Origin: Glandiceps talaboti
Lineage: Eukaryota; Hemichordata; Enteropneusta; Spengelidae
DNA: 64,000 nt
Reading direction: 5' to 3'
Assembly: GCF_964340395.1 (NCBI RefSeq)
Contig: NW_027554294.1
Coordinates: forward strand, 83,501 to 147,500
The notes under the pieces are model-generated. The model made no database searches, was not told where the DNA came from, and saw only the letters and a program-made list of their open reading frames with translations. Every line of letters starts with the position of its first letter. Position 1 is the first letter of the stretch. The position numbers were made by a program, and so were the translations under genes. This document shows, piece by piece, positions 23,521 to 34,269 of this stretch.

Positions 23521-23757
23521 GTTAGGATGTGTTCTATGCTATGATTAATTGAGTTGGGTCTTAAAGTGGCCATATGGATGAGAATTGGGGTATTTGTTTT
23601 GGATTTTTGATGTATGAAAAAACATATGCCAAGTCCTTGTTTCAATAAATGGCAAAAGATCGGTAAGTGTGAAAAATGTTTGTTATCGTATGTACAATAA
23701 CAAACTTTTTGACACTTTTGTTAGATTTTGGCAATGTATTGAGTTAAAAACACTGAC

Positions 23758-23812
23758 TGATGAATGAAGTACCAGATTTGGCAGTGCTCATGAAGTACAC
23801 AGGTTCTTTAGG
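23758..23812 (+). pseudogene. SPTAN1-like: Truncated spectrin exon E4 with a stop
   Basis: Only the 3' half of exon E remains (TGATGAATGAAGTACCAG to TTCTTTAG). The TGT codon of E1-E3 is TGA here, an in-frame stop. The donor GTGAGA is kept; the acceptor half is lost. Its position after F5 is the canonical F-E order. Confidence 0.78.
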
Positions 23813-24200
23813 TGAGAAATAACTAGATCATGTGTGTGATTGAGTGGGGGGGGGGGAGTGATAGGCAGCTAGGAGATGCATGGAGGATGATATGTTGGTA
23901 ATGACTCCTATTGCATATTCGGTATGACAGAAAATTCTGCAGCTTTGTAGATGGAAAGATCAGGGAATATTATATATGAAAGTAATTAGTTTTTTTCTGT
24001 TACATATTATCTACTGTTATGATATTGGTCATGTAGTTTTATTACTATCATGTGTCTAGGTATAATTTGGGAAAATATTGTAGTATTAAAAGCATGTAAG
24101 AATAGAAAGTGACCTCAACTCCATTTCTTCATAGTTTACACAGGAACACAGTTATAGATGTCCACTTCAATTGAATAGTGTTCTTTTTTGTCTATTCCAG

Positions 24201-24275
24201 AGATGCCAATGAAACTTTAAAAGTGAGAAAGACAATGCTCTGAATACAGACAACTACTGTCTGTAATCTTCAGAG
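24201..24275 (+). pseudogene. SPTAN1-like: Broken spectrin exon G
   Basis: After acceptor TATTCCAG it reads R-DANETLK, matching vertebrate RDADETKEW that directly follows exon E. A frame jump leads to EKDNALNTDNYCL then a stop, matching EKNQALNTDNYG. A few bases are missing between the two segments. This is the last spectrin match in the window. Confidence 0.75.
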
Positions 24276-24329
24276 ATGTGTAAGTTTATCTATGTAACAT
24301 TCTGAAATACTTCACTTTACTTTTTTTTG

Positions 24330-25010
24330 TAGCATAGTATTATGTTACATAGAGACGCTCATTAGACAAAAGTTTATGATCTGTAATCATTTTAATATTT
24401 CATATCATTCATAGAATATTCGCATAAGTCAAATCTATACAATTTTGTATGATCATGACCTTGCGAGACACATTAGTCGGTTTTTTGAGGACATTTTTGT
24501 CGTTTTTTTATGGTATTTGGTAAATTGGCTACAAACTAACTTCACAATTGCAAGTCAAAACTACGAGAGTCAATCTAAGTATGGTACTTCCATTGACCTC
24601 ACTGTACTAACAAGTACATGATTTCTCATGTTCAAAATAGATTTTCAATGATTTGCTATCCATACCCTCTGAAAATATGAATGGCTAAAGCTGTTTGATG
24701 ATGTATCTAATCTTGTCCTATTTACGAAATCTAACTGTATTTGCCAAAAACAATTGGCCTAGACTTGTTGCGACAGCAGTCGCCAACTTACAATCACACG
24801 ATATGTACTCCAACGAGTTGTGCCGAAGATGTGTGTACTACTGTGCAGTAGTGATATACCAATCGATTCAAGTTTCTGTGTGGTGGTAAATTTGTTTGTT
24901 AACAATGTCTGTTGATATCAATTTCTTTGAGTGTTCAGCGTAGCATTGTGGCATGCAATCATCACTGATGAAATCGACACAGTGTAGTTAGTATCTATTG
25001 TTTTTCGACT
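24330..25010 (-). repeat. Dispersed repeat R2, minus-strand copy
   Basis: The reverse complement matches 62650-63200, sharing TTGTGAAGTTAGTTTGTAGCC, GACTAATGTGT, AGTATGGTACT and ACAGAGAAACTTGA. Identity is moderate. No coding capacity seen. Confidence 0.65.
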
Positions 25011-26870
25011 ACCTAGCCTAGTTATATATCATCCCATTCTGGTAGAGGTTTGACACATCTCATGTGTGAATGGTTTTCTACACTATATAATCTCGAGTGT
25101 GCCATATTGATAATCTAAACATTTACTAGAGGGTCTTACAATGTCAGAATGCCAAATACATTTGAGGTGTTGTTTAGTTCTTTCAAAACACTACAAATAC
25201 GCGAAAAACATCATAATTCACATTTTTCCATCCTTTTTTAAAAGCTTTGGTGGTACTTTGTTAATCATGGCAATGGAGTGCAACATTTTTTGGTTGATAA
25301 AACATGATTTAAAAAAACTTCTGGTCTTTTGACATAGCATGGAGAGTTAAATTTGTGAACATGATGACTCTATTCAGTCAAAATGACAGGGTTGAGTAGG
25401 CAAGTGGATAAAACTTTGAGAAATAGACCATGGTTTATAGGTGGATGTACCAGGTTACAGAACACCTGGTGTTCAAGTATGCAGTGAATATATCATTAGA
25501 CAACCACTCTGCTGACAAAATTGTGTTCCCAGCCCGACCTGTCTTAGAATTAAACCAATTCATATATACTCAGACAATTTGACAACGTGTATGATATTAT
25601 ATGCATATCAGTTATTTCCCCGTTTATGGCCAAAACAAATCTCTTCTTACGTCAACAGTGCTCAAACTGAAGTTACATTACCAAAACTTCATCCTGGACT
25701 ATTTTGCATCTGAGGCTTTCAAAAATCCTTATTGTGTAATCCTGCATCAAAAAACATGTATTGGAAAAACAGTTCACAGGAAATTAATTTATAATACTTT
25801 GACTGGCAATAATATACTACATTTTATTTGCCACCAATTGAGTATAACATTCACAATTTACTGGGAAGTGTGGTTTCTTTACAATGATGAAGGGAAACAC
25901 ATCGTGTGTGCCTCATGTCTATAATGTATGTATACATTGTGACTGTCTAGTAACTACCTCTTGCTGTCCATGAATTTGTGTTTTTTGGGGACAATAAGTG
26001 CTCCATACAATCGATACTCAAAGAATATGTGTAGTGGTGTGGCTTACAATCACCATCACTAAGGGTATAGGATACTGCCATTAAAAGAGCTAAATATGTT
26101 GAAGAGCTAAACCTGTTTTTCTGAAAGTCATCGGTTCAGATTTATATGTGCAATCAGTAACATACATGTAAATGACAAATATGAGTTTCATTACACATCA
26201 ACAATTTATGAAATATCACTTTAAAAATGCCAACAAGTTCTGAAGACACAAGTACAATAAATGAATGATTTACAGAAAATAGAATAATGGTAAAATTCAA
26301 CAATGGTAAGTTGCGCCTTATAAGTTATGGGGTCAACAATTTTCCATTGTGACTTCTTCTCCATTGTAAGAAAAGTATCATCATCTATCAGCTATGATGA
26401 CCTACAGCATTATGTACCAAGTCTACCACCTATAAAGATGAATATAATAAAGTAATCTATTTGATCTTAAAATAATTTCATAAATTCAAAACTTAATATT
26501 AATTATAATCATTTGACTCTAGACTGTTCCTGTCAGTATGCACACCTACAGCTTATATTTTTAGAATCATATTATTACAATAAATGTTGCAATTTGTCTT
26601 TGAGCTAATTGTCAAAACAGTCAACAATGAAATATCCAATTGCAATATTACACAAAACGCTTTGAATGAAGTAACTTCTGATAATGTTTGATGAACTTCA
26701 GGTTTAGTTTTCATAATTCCACTACAAATTTGGGGTACTTAACATAATGTAGCAAGTCCACGTTTGTGGCATAATTCCACAAACACAAATCAACAACAAA
26801 AGTCGCAAATTAATGCAAGATTGGAAAAGTCATGATGAGAACCTTGACTCGTTCTGTTGTGAACTTACAA
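25011..26870. other. No feature recognised
   Basis: AT-rich sequence. The frame at 25601-25924 (107 codons) has no recognised domain and no clear splice or start context; it is not called. Confidence 0.45.
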
Positions 26871-26879
26871 CAGTTTATA

Positions 26880-27520
26880 TAGCGTGTGGTGTCTAGTTTG
26901 GAAATTGTTCAAAGGAAAATGATTGCCTCACAGGTGTATGATTTGGGTAAAAAAATGTGGGTTTTTTTGGTTAGAAAAAATTAAAATGTAAACCTACTGG
27001 GGGCAGATCAGTCTGAAATTGGGTGGGAACTTTCTTCGAGGGGTTTATAGTAAAAAGAATTTCATTATATGATGCTCCTAATAGTGATATGCAAATTAGG
27101 TATACAAATATGAACTATTTGGTCAAAAATCTTTAATTCCGAAAGGACTTTGCTGATTTGTCTGTAATTTCACAGGGATGTTTCTTGGAATGTACAGATC
27201 AGTGAATATTAATCACATGATGATGCCATGAGTGATATGCAGATTATGGTTAAATACATAAATAAATAAACATTCAAAACATGTATGTAAATGGGACTAT
27301 TAAACAGCAAGAGCACGCCTATAGCAACAGTCAAATGATCACATGTATTGCAAAGATATTATCAGAGATTCATAGGCAGGTGAATGAACATTCAAAAAAT
27401 GTATGCAAATATGTCTAGCAACATGACCACTCCCATACCAACAGTTAAATGATTGTGTATATTGCAAATGTAACAACAGGGCTGGATGGATAGGTAACTG
27501 TGATGACTTCTATTCATTAT
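26880..27520 (+). repeat. Dispersed repeat R1 copy
   Basis: It begins within GTGGTGTCTAGTTTGGAAATTG and carries the family words TTGGGTAAAAAAATGTGGG, TTCTTCGAGGGGTTTATAG, ATATGCAAATTAGG and the tail AATAAACATTCAAAACATGT. Its 5' hairpin is absent. Confidence 0.65.
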
Positions 27521-28595
27521 CTGTACCAAAAGTGGCATCTTGACCTTATTTGAACCATAAATCGTACAGATTCAAATTTGATGTGTAGTTAGGAAATTAC
27601 TTAGACTTGGATGTAACACAGTGTGCATACACGTGTGGGTTCTATTGCTGTGAATATATTGGTACAGTACCTGATAGCATCCATAAGGGTTGTAAAATAT
27701 AAAACTCTTCAGTTTAATTTTTATTGATTGTAATTTGTTTCATATGACTACTGACAGGCAATGTAGACTCACTGATCTATTTTTTTGTTTTTGTGTGGAG
27801 AATGGGTTTATTATGGTTTTTTTTTTGTGTTCTGAGCAAGTCATAACAATGGGATCACAGCCTCTTACAGTATCAAATCCTGAAAAAGAGAAAGAGCAAA
27901 AAATTATACCAAAACTACCAAAAGAGTGTGGATAGTGACAATATTATATTTTTGCTCAAACTATAGATAAATATAGTAATTATATGAACTTTGATGTCAT
28001 TTTTGCCCTGATTGGCATGTACCGGTATGTAGTCTAAACGATTATTGCAAGTGTGAACTATAGTGATTTCAATCTGCCATTTGTCATGGAATTATGCCTT
28101 GAAACAACAAAAATCTAACAAAAACAAGAAATATATGAAGTGAAAGTTCAAGAAATCCAAATTTTTAAATATAGTGACCATGATTGTGTAAATCATACAG
28201 AGGTGAATTTACCAAAAGTTGAGGTAGCACACATGGAACAGATTATGTGAAAGTCACGAAAACAATATTCTATTCATGTTCAAATTTTACAAAACAATAT
28301 ACTTAACTACATAAAAATGACAGTTGATAATCTAAAATGCTGTAACGACTGATAATATTTCTAAAGCGAAAACAAAACAAAACATATCAGGCTCTCCAAT
28401 GGTCAGTGAGTGGAATGCAGGCATCTCAGATTTGAAGGGAAATCTCATTAACATTAAAATTTGTACCCAAGTTAATTAACTGAATAACTTTGCCATAAAC
28501 ACACAAGTTGGGGACTTAATATCTTTGGGACTATGTCTTCAATTGTTTGAAATGTTATTGCTATACAAGTCAGAAGAATAAACAGATTTTGATAC
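27521..28595. other. No feature recognised
   Basis: AT-rich. The frame at 27735-27935 has no known domain. No splice-supported exon found. Confidence 0.45.
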
Positions 28596-29114
28596 TAAAA
28601 TAAAGTTACTGTATAAATAGTATTTCATGTTGTCATAAACAGCTAAAATAAAGTTACTGTATAAATAGTATTTCATAATGTCATAAACAGCTAAAATAAA
28701 GTTACTGTATAAATAGTATTTCATATTGTCATAAACAGCTAAAATAAAGTTACTGTACAAATAGTATTTCATAATGTCATAAACAGCTAAAATAAAGTTA
28801 CTGTATAAATAGTATTTCATATTGTCATAAACAGCTAAAATAAAGTTACTGTATAAATAGTATTTCATATTGTCATAAACAGCTAAAATAAAGTTACTGT
28901 ATAAATAGTATTTCATATTGTCATAAACAGCTTAAATAAAGTTACTGTATAAATAGTATTTCATATTGTCATAAACAGCTAAAATAAAGTTACTGTATAA
29001 ATAGTATTTCATATTGTCATAAACAGCTAAAATAAAGTTACTGTATAAATAGTATTTCATATTGTCATAAACAGCTAAAATAAAGTTACTGTATAAATAG
29101 TATTTCATATTGTA
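28596..29114. repeat. 48-bp tandem repeat, about 10.8 copies
   Basis: The unit contains TAAAATAAAGTTACTG, TATAAATAG and ATAAACAGC. Copies differ at only a few sites (for example CATATTG versus CATAATG). Because 48 is a multiple of 3, the minus strand stays open as a 16-residue repeat; this is probably not a protein. Confidence 0.92.
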
Positions 29115-30035
29115 CTAAGCACTAAGATCTCAACACACTCAACACCTGAACTGATATAATTGAAATGAGAAAATGATTGCAAAATGAAACACATAGGCAT
29201 GCCTTCAATCATAGAATATTTCAGCAATCTCCTGGCAGAGATTAAACATATACTTAATATAACAAGAAATGAACTACATGTACAACAAATGTATCTTGCA
29301 ATAATTTCAAAGAAAACTACACAGTTGTAAATAAATGTTCTCCTCAAATACACACACATTATTGATAGATAGATAGATAGATAGATGACATATCTTGGTA
29401 TTTCAATTCTTCATGTAATTTAATACTCATAAAATTCAGTGGCAAACATGTTCAGGAAAAAAAATATTATTTTATAATATTATATCATAACAATTTAGTT
29501 CACATTTACTTTGATCTGCAATGGGATGGATGTTTGAAATGAATGAATGTAACCTGACTTTGAACATACAAACACATTCAAGTATCAGAAATGCATACTT
29601 GACAATCACATACATTTGTGATAACAACTTTTACAATAAATACAATAACAATTTGACAGACTAAATTATATATAAGAAAATCAAGAATACATGGTAGTCT
29701 AATAGCTTCAAAAATCATTTCTGGCTCTTTAGTATTGTACAAATGACAATAACATATGGAAATAAGTAGTGACATATTCATTGATATTTATCTTGATAAT
29801 GTCGAGACAAATTTAACCTATAAACTTGATTACACAGTGATTTTGGTGATTTGTCTCTCCAATTGGCAGCATGAAATTTTATAGCTGAAGGGCATATACA
29901 CTAGTACTCCTCAAACAATGAAACAGCAAGATATTGAAGGGAAGACCATTAATTAGGATTTGTGTAATATGATCATGTTTTCCATCACTGTTATAAGTTG
30001 GGTGACTGAGTTATGTGCTTTTCTGAAGAGATTTG
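29115..30035. other. Non-coding with a small GATA microsatellite
   Basis: (GATA)n at about 29364-29386. The rest has no recognised gene. Confidence 0.5.
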
Positions 30036-30044
30036 TACAGGTTT

Positions 30045-30124
30045 TAGCTCAACTAAACACTCAGGATCAGTCGTACTTATGGCATGATGCAGTGTCTGAC
30101 CGTGCGTGTGTCTGTGTCTATGTA

Positions 30125-30167
<43 letters not shown>

Positions 30168-32230
30168 ACAACTTAAAAAATCAAAATGATCTTACGAGTG
30201 ATGTGTGATTTGGGTTAAAAAACTTAAACTCATAAACTGCTAGACAGGTATAGGTCTGAAATTTGCTGGGAACTTTCTTAAAGGTGTTTAGGTGTTCACA
30301 ATAATTTGTCCATGACAAGATGATCCCATCAGTGATAGTTCCAAAGCTACTGCGCAGTTTGGGCTGAAAGTTAATGGGATGCATCTGGGGATGTGTAGAT
30401 GAAGCTGTATTCATCATGTGATGATCTTAACAGCGATATGCAAATAAGTCTAACTTGGTGGGAATGTTGCTAGAGGTGATATTCTGCAGTTAATGTTGAC
30501 CACACCCTTAGCAACAGTGAAATGACGATGCACATTACAAAGATAACAACAGGGATGGGTAGGTAAGGGATGACATCGAAATCAAACACATCGTAATTAC
30601 GCGTCATAACGAGCGTAGATACGCATAATTTTTTATCGCCAACACACAATAGTGATTCTCACCTTCCGTGTTTCCAATGATGACATCGTCTTCTATCGTA
30701 GTTGATCGTAGTTTGTCATAATTTTTGATCGTCAAAGAAAACCACGTACTCCAGTCAGTAATGTGCTGATGAAACTAGTACTGTACATGTTTTTATGAGT
30801 GCAAGTTCATGGGCGATATTCATAAAAAAAAAACTATAAGATACGCACGAAATCAAAGTTTCAATATTCAGTAAATCTTTTCACGAACATGACGGTATGT
30901 ATTCGAAATTTATTGTGATGGACGCATGGACGTAATATTGTAACAGTCCTGGGTTAACAGTAAATCTTTGAGGAAGATTATTGTACAATTGTGTGACTTT
31001 CAAAGCAGTTAGACTTTCTTTTTGGTTTTTGCACGTCGACAAACTAACAGTACAACTTACAAGCTCATGCTTGACGGCCATGGTAGGGCCAAGAAATACT
31101 GTTGAATTTCCGGGTTGCGGAAGTGCAGTTTTGACTTTTATATCATCAAATAACGGGATTTGTTTTATATATTCTAAAACAACAACTAATTTTTTGTGTT
31201 TCTCAGTACAGTAACATTCCTAAATGATGGGGTTGAGTTGAGAAATCGCAATGTTCGGCAACACGTGGCGTGATGCATGATGTCGGTAGATAAACATAGA
31301 GACGCAAGTGATGAACGTATTCAGTTATTCCTAGCCCGAAATTTCGTTATATAAATGACGTTTTTTAGGTGAATTCTAAATCAATCAAATCAAACCATAT
31401 ATATTAATGCGAGACAAGCTTTAGTTTATAATTTGTTTTTATGGACAATGTTCGAATTCAACTGACGAATCCTGCGACTCGAATCTAACATGATCAATGC
31501 ACCGTTCACCAGCCAGACGAAAATGGTCGACATGTTTGTTGACTAGCCGAGAAGTGCATAAGGAAGTTGTGAGGCAGTCCGAATAAATAGATGTAAAATC
31601 CGACGTTTCGAATAAAAATTCTTCTTCAAGGTATTTTTAGGCAAGACATATTAGGTAAACATCTGAATATATCTGAAACACTTAGTTGACTAGCCGACTG
31701 TATGAATGCCATAGAAGGCATCTAATGAATAACATTGAAAAAAGTAAGCGTGAAACTGATTTGCACAGGAAAGAAAATCTTTTTGTTTCGTTTTTTTTTT
31801 CACGATGAAGACTACGCGTAAATGGTCGTAGTTTGGGCTTATGAATAACGAACAATAGGTGTTTACTTTTTATTGTCTACAACCTAAAGTACATGAATAT
31901 GCGTTGAGACTTATGAATATTCACCGTAGTACATCGTAACTACTAGTAGCTACTCGTCTTTACTCGTTACGATGCGTAATTACGATGCTTTTGATTTCGA
32001 TGTCGCCCCTAAGTGACTAAAGGTTCATAAAATGTATGCAAATATGCCTAGCAACAGGACCGCACCCATAGCAACAGCTAAGTGATGGTTTATATTGCAA
32101 TGATGAAAAGTGGGAAGGGTGGGCAAGTTACTGAAAATTCCAAAAATGAATGCAAATATCCCTAGCACCAAGGCCATGTCCATAGCAACAGCCGAATACA
32201 GTTGTGCTGCAATGCCATTAGCCCTATTTT
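30045..32230 (+). repeat. Dispersed repeat R1 copy, split by an inserted element
   Basis: The left half (30045-30566) has the degenerate hairpin, a (TG)n tract at 30121-30165 and the family body. The right half (32010-32230) has AAATGTATGCAAATATGCCTA and GCAACAG blocks. Joined at one TAA they match the uninterrupted copy near 43376-43430 (GGGCAGGCAAGTGAATAAAC). Confidence 0.78.
30567..32009. mobile_element. PIF/Harbinger-like non-autonomous DNA element
   Basis: 1443 bp. The left terminus GGGATGACATCGAAATCAAA and right terminus (reverse complement GGGGCGACATCGAAATCAAA) are inverted, and the match runs on through ATCGTAATTACGC. Both flanks are TAA (30564-30566, 32010-32012), the 3-bp target type of PIF/Harbinger. 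No transposase frame was found; the small frames inside (30881-31214) are unassigned. Confidence 0.8.
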
Positions 32231-32231
32231 T

Positions 32232-32575
32232 GAAATCTACCTGCACCGGCAGAATTAATTAACTTTTCACCACTCGCAAGTGGTGTATTTTGCCACTTGC
32301 TACTCGCAACTTTCACTCGCATCATGCATATTTTGTACCTTGTACCTGGATAATTTGAGCCCTGGAAGTAACCAAGCTTGTATTTATGGGAGTCGACAGG
32401 TTGGCCAGACGAGTGTAAGCCTAGCAACACCATGAGGGGGGCGATACAGCACATGGCTGGTAATGATTCTCTCTGTGCAACCCTCGGAACCGCGACATTT
32501 TTTTAAGAGTCAGAAGCCCAGCACACATTCTCATTGAGACCTCAGAGGTATCAAGGTTTAACATTGTTGGGAGGG
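32232..32575 (-). repeat. Short derivative of the CACTCGCAAG repeat element
   Basis: Its reverse complement matches 38163-38480 (through GGCTCAAATTATCCAGGTAC and GTTGCGAGTAGCAAGTGG). Its first ~25 bases (TTTGAAATCTACCTGCAC) match the far end of that larger element at 40245-40265. It therefore has both ends but lacks the ~1.7-kb centre. Confidence 0.75.
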
Positions 32576-33159
32576 AAGTGGGTAATAAAGATTTTGAAGT
32601 AATCAGTAAAGTAAAGGCAGCAATTAATGGTAGGTGATTAGTGAGGTTATTACAATAGGCTTCTGTTAGTCTGTTATTCTGCAGTAAATATGTAAATGAG
32701 TTATGCTGTGTGCTGCAGTCACGCCACATCATCTGCGACGGTCTCTGCTTCCACCATATGTGTATTAACGCCACATCATCTGCGACGGTCTCTGCTTCCA
32801 CCATATGTGTATTATCTTGGATTTGGTTCGTATTGCCACTGCCTCTTCATTATAACGGCCACCATTTTATCAAGTCATGCCTTCAGTACTGTATAGCGCT
32901 GCCACCTTTAGCACTGCCACATTGATGAACATTGGAAAGAATGTCATCAGCATCTCTATTGTCTAAAGTGAATACCAATATGGAACAAACTCAAGAATCT
33001 GAATATATGCAAGACCCCGGATACCAAGAGAGGCTGTACTGCCGGCAGACTGAAGCAACATATCCTATTGAAACGATCATCTGTTAAAGAACTATCAACC
33101 GACTGATTCTGTATCAGTTATGTCTTGTCAAGATTCCTGTCACTCAAAGCCTTAAACGT
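32576..33159. other. Non-coding, small tandem duplication
   Basis: A ~53-bp unit (CCACATCATCTGCGACGGTC and following) occurs twice at 32724-32830. No gene recognised. Confidence 0.5.
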
Positions 33160-34240
33160 AAAACAACTGTTACAGAAACATTATTCACGAGTACTTAATT
33201 CAGTTGACTTGTTCTCCATGTCTGTAGAACTTATGGAGGTTCGTATAAAAACTCAATTGTCGTATGTCATATTTGTTGTCGTCTACCATCCTCCGCCAAA
33301 CAAATCTAATGGTTATACCATTGATCATATTATCACCCATGTACTACTACCGTTGCTGACGCTCAAGTGGAACCAGTCTACACCATGTCAAATCACTTTC
33401 TATCAATCACCCCTACCTCTACAGAGACACTCGAAAATGTATAAGCATGAGATGTTTCAAAGGTTTCTCTGCTGATTATTTGCATCTGACTTCATTTCCC
33501 GTTGTACTCAAACACTGGAAAATGTTGATTATCACCCAAACTTGACTCACTCTATCATATTCTTCATGATACACATGATTATCATGCTCCTCTGCGGAAA
33601 CGATTGGTTCCTAACATTACTGATTACTGATTCCATCTTCGAGGAAAGCAAGGATGAAAGCTGAGAGAGCCTGGAGAAAATCTGAACTGGAAATTCATGC
33701 CAATTATACAGAGAACTTCAAACAAATGTGCAAAAAGTTAAAGCTGCCAAGAAAAGTTACTATGCCGGCCTGGTTGAAAACTGCTGGAGTTCAGAAAAAG
33801 CTCTTCACTGGACTTCATGGACATACAAAAACTCATACATTACCCGATCATAATGACTCTGTTGAACTTGGAGATTGGTTTGCCCAGTTTTTCTATGCCG
33901 ATGACTCTAATTTGTCTTTCCCCCTTACAAATTACGATGATACACTTAGAAATCTTGAATCATGTATTTCCAATGTCAGAGCTTGGATGTCTTCAAATTT
34001 TCTTTGCCTTAATGACAGATAAAACTGAATTTGTTATTTTTTGCTGGAAATTATGACCCTGCTTACAATGGCACACAAAATATTCGTTTTGGTGATGCGT
34101 TGATTTCTGCCCAGTGTCAGGCAAAGAGCCTTGTAGCCAGCCTTGATTCTTGTCTCTCTCTGAATTAAGCCTCATGTTAGCCAGATTTATTGTTCTTCCA
34201 TGTTTCATATTTGCTGTATTACTCCTGTACGTATGGGGAG
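33160..34240 (+). mobile_element. L2/CR1-like LINE relic with internal deletion
   Basis: It starts with the end of an endonuclease-like domain (LSYVIFVVVYHPPPNKSNG, 33252 on). Then comes a pre-RT segment (KAERAWRKSELEIH, from 33654; LPDHNDSVELGDWFAQFF). It jumps directly to RT motif C (YADDSNLSFPL, about 33894) and the segment NLESCISNVRAWMSSNFL. It continues in another frame as NIRFGDALISAQCQAKSL and LDSCLSLN. RT motifs A and B are missing, so several hundred codons were deleted in one step at the FF/YADD joint. Many stops; dead. Confidence 0.8.
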
Positions 34241-34269
34241 TAAACAAATCAATATATTACTGCCTAACT

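Larger units (their letters stand above)
20500..23560 (+). repeat. Tandem duplication of a D-F block (two copies)
   Basis: Copy 1 spans about 20500-22325 and copy 2 begins at 22326. Introns and exons are highly similar, so the duplication is recent. Copy 2 carries a 14-nt deletion in F5. The minus-strand frames at 21213-21416 and 23046-23294 are duplicated intron shadows. Confidence 0.8.
6773..24275 (+). other. SPTAN1-like: Alpha-spectrin SH3-region locus with an amplified exon array
   Basis: Alpha-spectrin forms the actin-linked membrane skeleton. Its central SH3 domain is inserted in a triple-helical spectrin repeat. Exons A and B here align with the repeat just before SH3, C and D with the two SH3 halves, F with the repeat after SH3, and E and G with the next repeat. 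Observed order: A, B, C1, C2, C3-E1-F1, C4-E2-F2, C5, C6-E3-F3, RT fragment, D1-F4, D2-F5-E4-G. Canonical order would be C-D-F-E-G. All junctions between intact exons are phase compatible. Intron copies are nearly as alike as exon copies, so amplification is recent and intact frames are weak evidence of selection. Broken F5, E4 and G suggest the 3' end is not functional. Confidence 0.85.

Noticed and set aside
25601-25924. 107-aa plus-strand frame
   Set aside because: No recognised domain, unremarkable AT-rich composition, no splice or polyadenylation context.
28539-28916. 125-aa minus-strand frame with a 16-residue repeat
   Set aside because: It is explained by the 48-bp tandem repeat having a length divisible by 3. 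No start context, splice sites or domain support a protein.
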